This document shows positions 63,857-64,000 of a DNA stretch of 64,000 nt, one piece after another. The notes under the pieces were generated by a model, which did not search any database, was not told where the DNA came from, and saw only the letters and a program-made list of their open reading frames with translations. The translations under genes and the position numbers were made by a program. Position 1 is the stretch's first letter. Every line of letters starts with the position of its first letter. The stretch spans positions 1 to 64,000 of the forward strand of contig NZ_CABVMM010000003.1 of the NCBI RefSeq assembly GCF_902499555.1. The letters are read 5' to 3'. This stretch comes from Mesonia oceanica (lineage in GTDB: Bacteria > Bacteroidota > Bacteroidia > Flavobacteriales > Flavobacteriaceae).

Positions 63857-64000
63857 AAAAGCATATACAATATCTGAAGTGATATTAAACTTACTCTTAA
63901 TTTCGATAATTATGGGTTTGATGTATTCTTTTGTGTTTTTTTTCTCTAATCAAGTTAATGATTTTAACCTTTCTAAAATTAAATTTTTAGAGTATAAATT
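63843..64000 (+). CDS. Third prepilin-like protein (3' partial)
   Basis: The frame runs off the right edge. From TTG 63843 it reads LKTYKKAYTISEVILNLLLI, then SIIMGLMYSFVFFFSNQ. KKA-YTISE has the prepilin pattern with Glu at +5 and a long hydrophobic helix. It overlaps the preceding gene by 14 nt, which signals translational coupling. It is probably another minor pseudopilin of the same set. Confidence 0.7.
   Translation, partial: MKTYKKAYTISEVILNLLLISIIMGLMYSFVFFFSNQVNDFNLSKIKFLEYK

Noticed and set aside
1-64000. Known defence systems, prophage or CRISPR
   Set aside because: No cas, restriction, toxin-antitoxin or phage structural genes were found; the Vsr-like gene alone is not a defence system.

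Overview
The window comes from a member of the Bacteroidota, most likely a marine-type Flavobacteriaceae. The evidence is type IX secretion (T9SS) C-terminal sorting domains of types A and B, a PorP/SprF protein, TAnnTTTG-type promoters, a single-cytochrome succinate dehydrogenase, AT-rich DNA and the absence of Shine-Dalgarno-like starts. No phage, CRISPR array or rRNA operon was seen. One tRNA (Arg, CCU) is present.

Layout. (1) 1-5.9 kb: a visibly more G+C-rich module holding a giant repeat adhesin (5' end outside the window), a PorP/SprF protein and a PorE-like OmpA protein. It ends in a strong terminator and is followed by a LytTR-gene fragment and a decayed IS3-type element (6.15-6.90 kb). 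This looks like an acquired adhesin cassette. (2) 6.9-26.5 kb: ordinary core genes. They are an M13 peptidase, threonine dehydrogenase, a 7TM/histidine kinase/LuxR regulator set, methionine aminotransferase, a Vsr-like nuclease, sdhCAB, cbpA/cbpM, an aminopeptidase P, an aberrant Nramp protein, an alcohol dehydrogenase and an SDR. (3) 26.6-32.3 kb: a glycerol operon (glpD-glpK-glpF-outer membrane barrel) with a divergent glpR. (4) 32.9-60.7 kb: a large surface and signalling region. It contains two T9SS-secreted proteins, two paralogous LytTR regulators, an Hpt protein, a CheY-like protein, a receiver-glycosyltransferase fusion, a polyprenyl-sugar-type membrane protein, a GH5-like hydrolase, a GT4, a MOP flippase, a STAS protein and a TPR plus beta-barrel exporter. 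A sensor operon follows: H-NOX, four-PAS kinase, FIST, kinase, LytTR. (5) 61-64 kb: a tail-fibre-like secreted protein with an apparent frameshift at its start codon, then three overlapping genes with prepilin-like N-termini, the last cut by the window edge.

The most notable reading is that regions 4 and 5 form one circuit. A 9-bp G-A-[CT]-G-A-A-T-[GT]-[GT]-like word occurs as pairs with 21-22 bp start-to-start spacing, which is the geometry bound by LytTR dimers. The pairs lie at eight places: upstream of both T9SS proteins, in both divergent exopolysaccharide promoters, upstream of the frameshifted secreted gene, near the receiver-GT2 gene, and just 3' of each LytTR regulator gene. I infer a LytTR-controlled, possibly nitric-oxide-responsive exopolysaccharide and adhesin programme. 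Its gene set (GT4, flippase, TPR-barrel, hydrolase) resembles Pel-type systems without c-di-GMP parts. The motif, the genes and the operon structure are read from the sequence; the regulatory link is inference.
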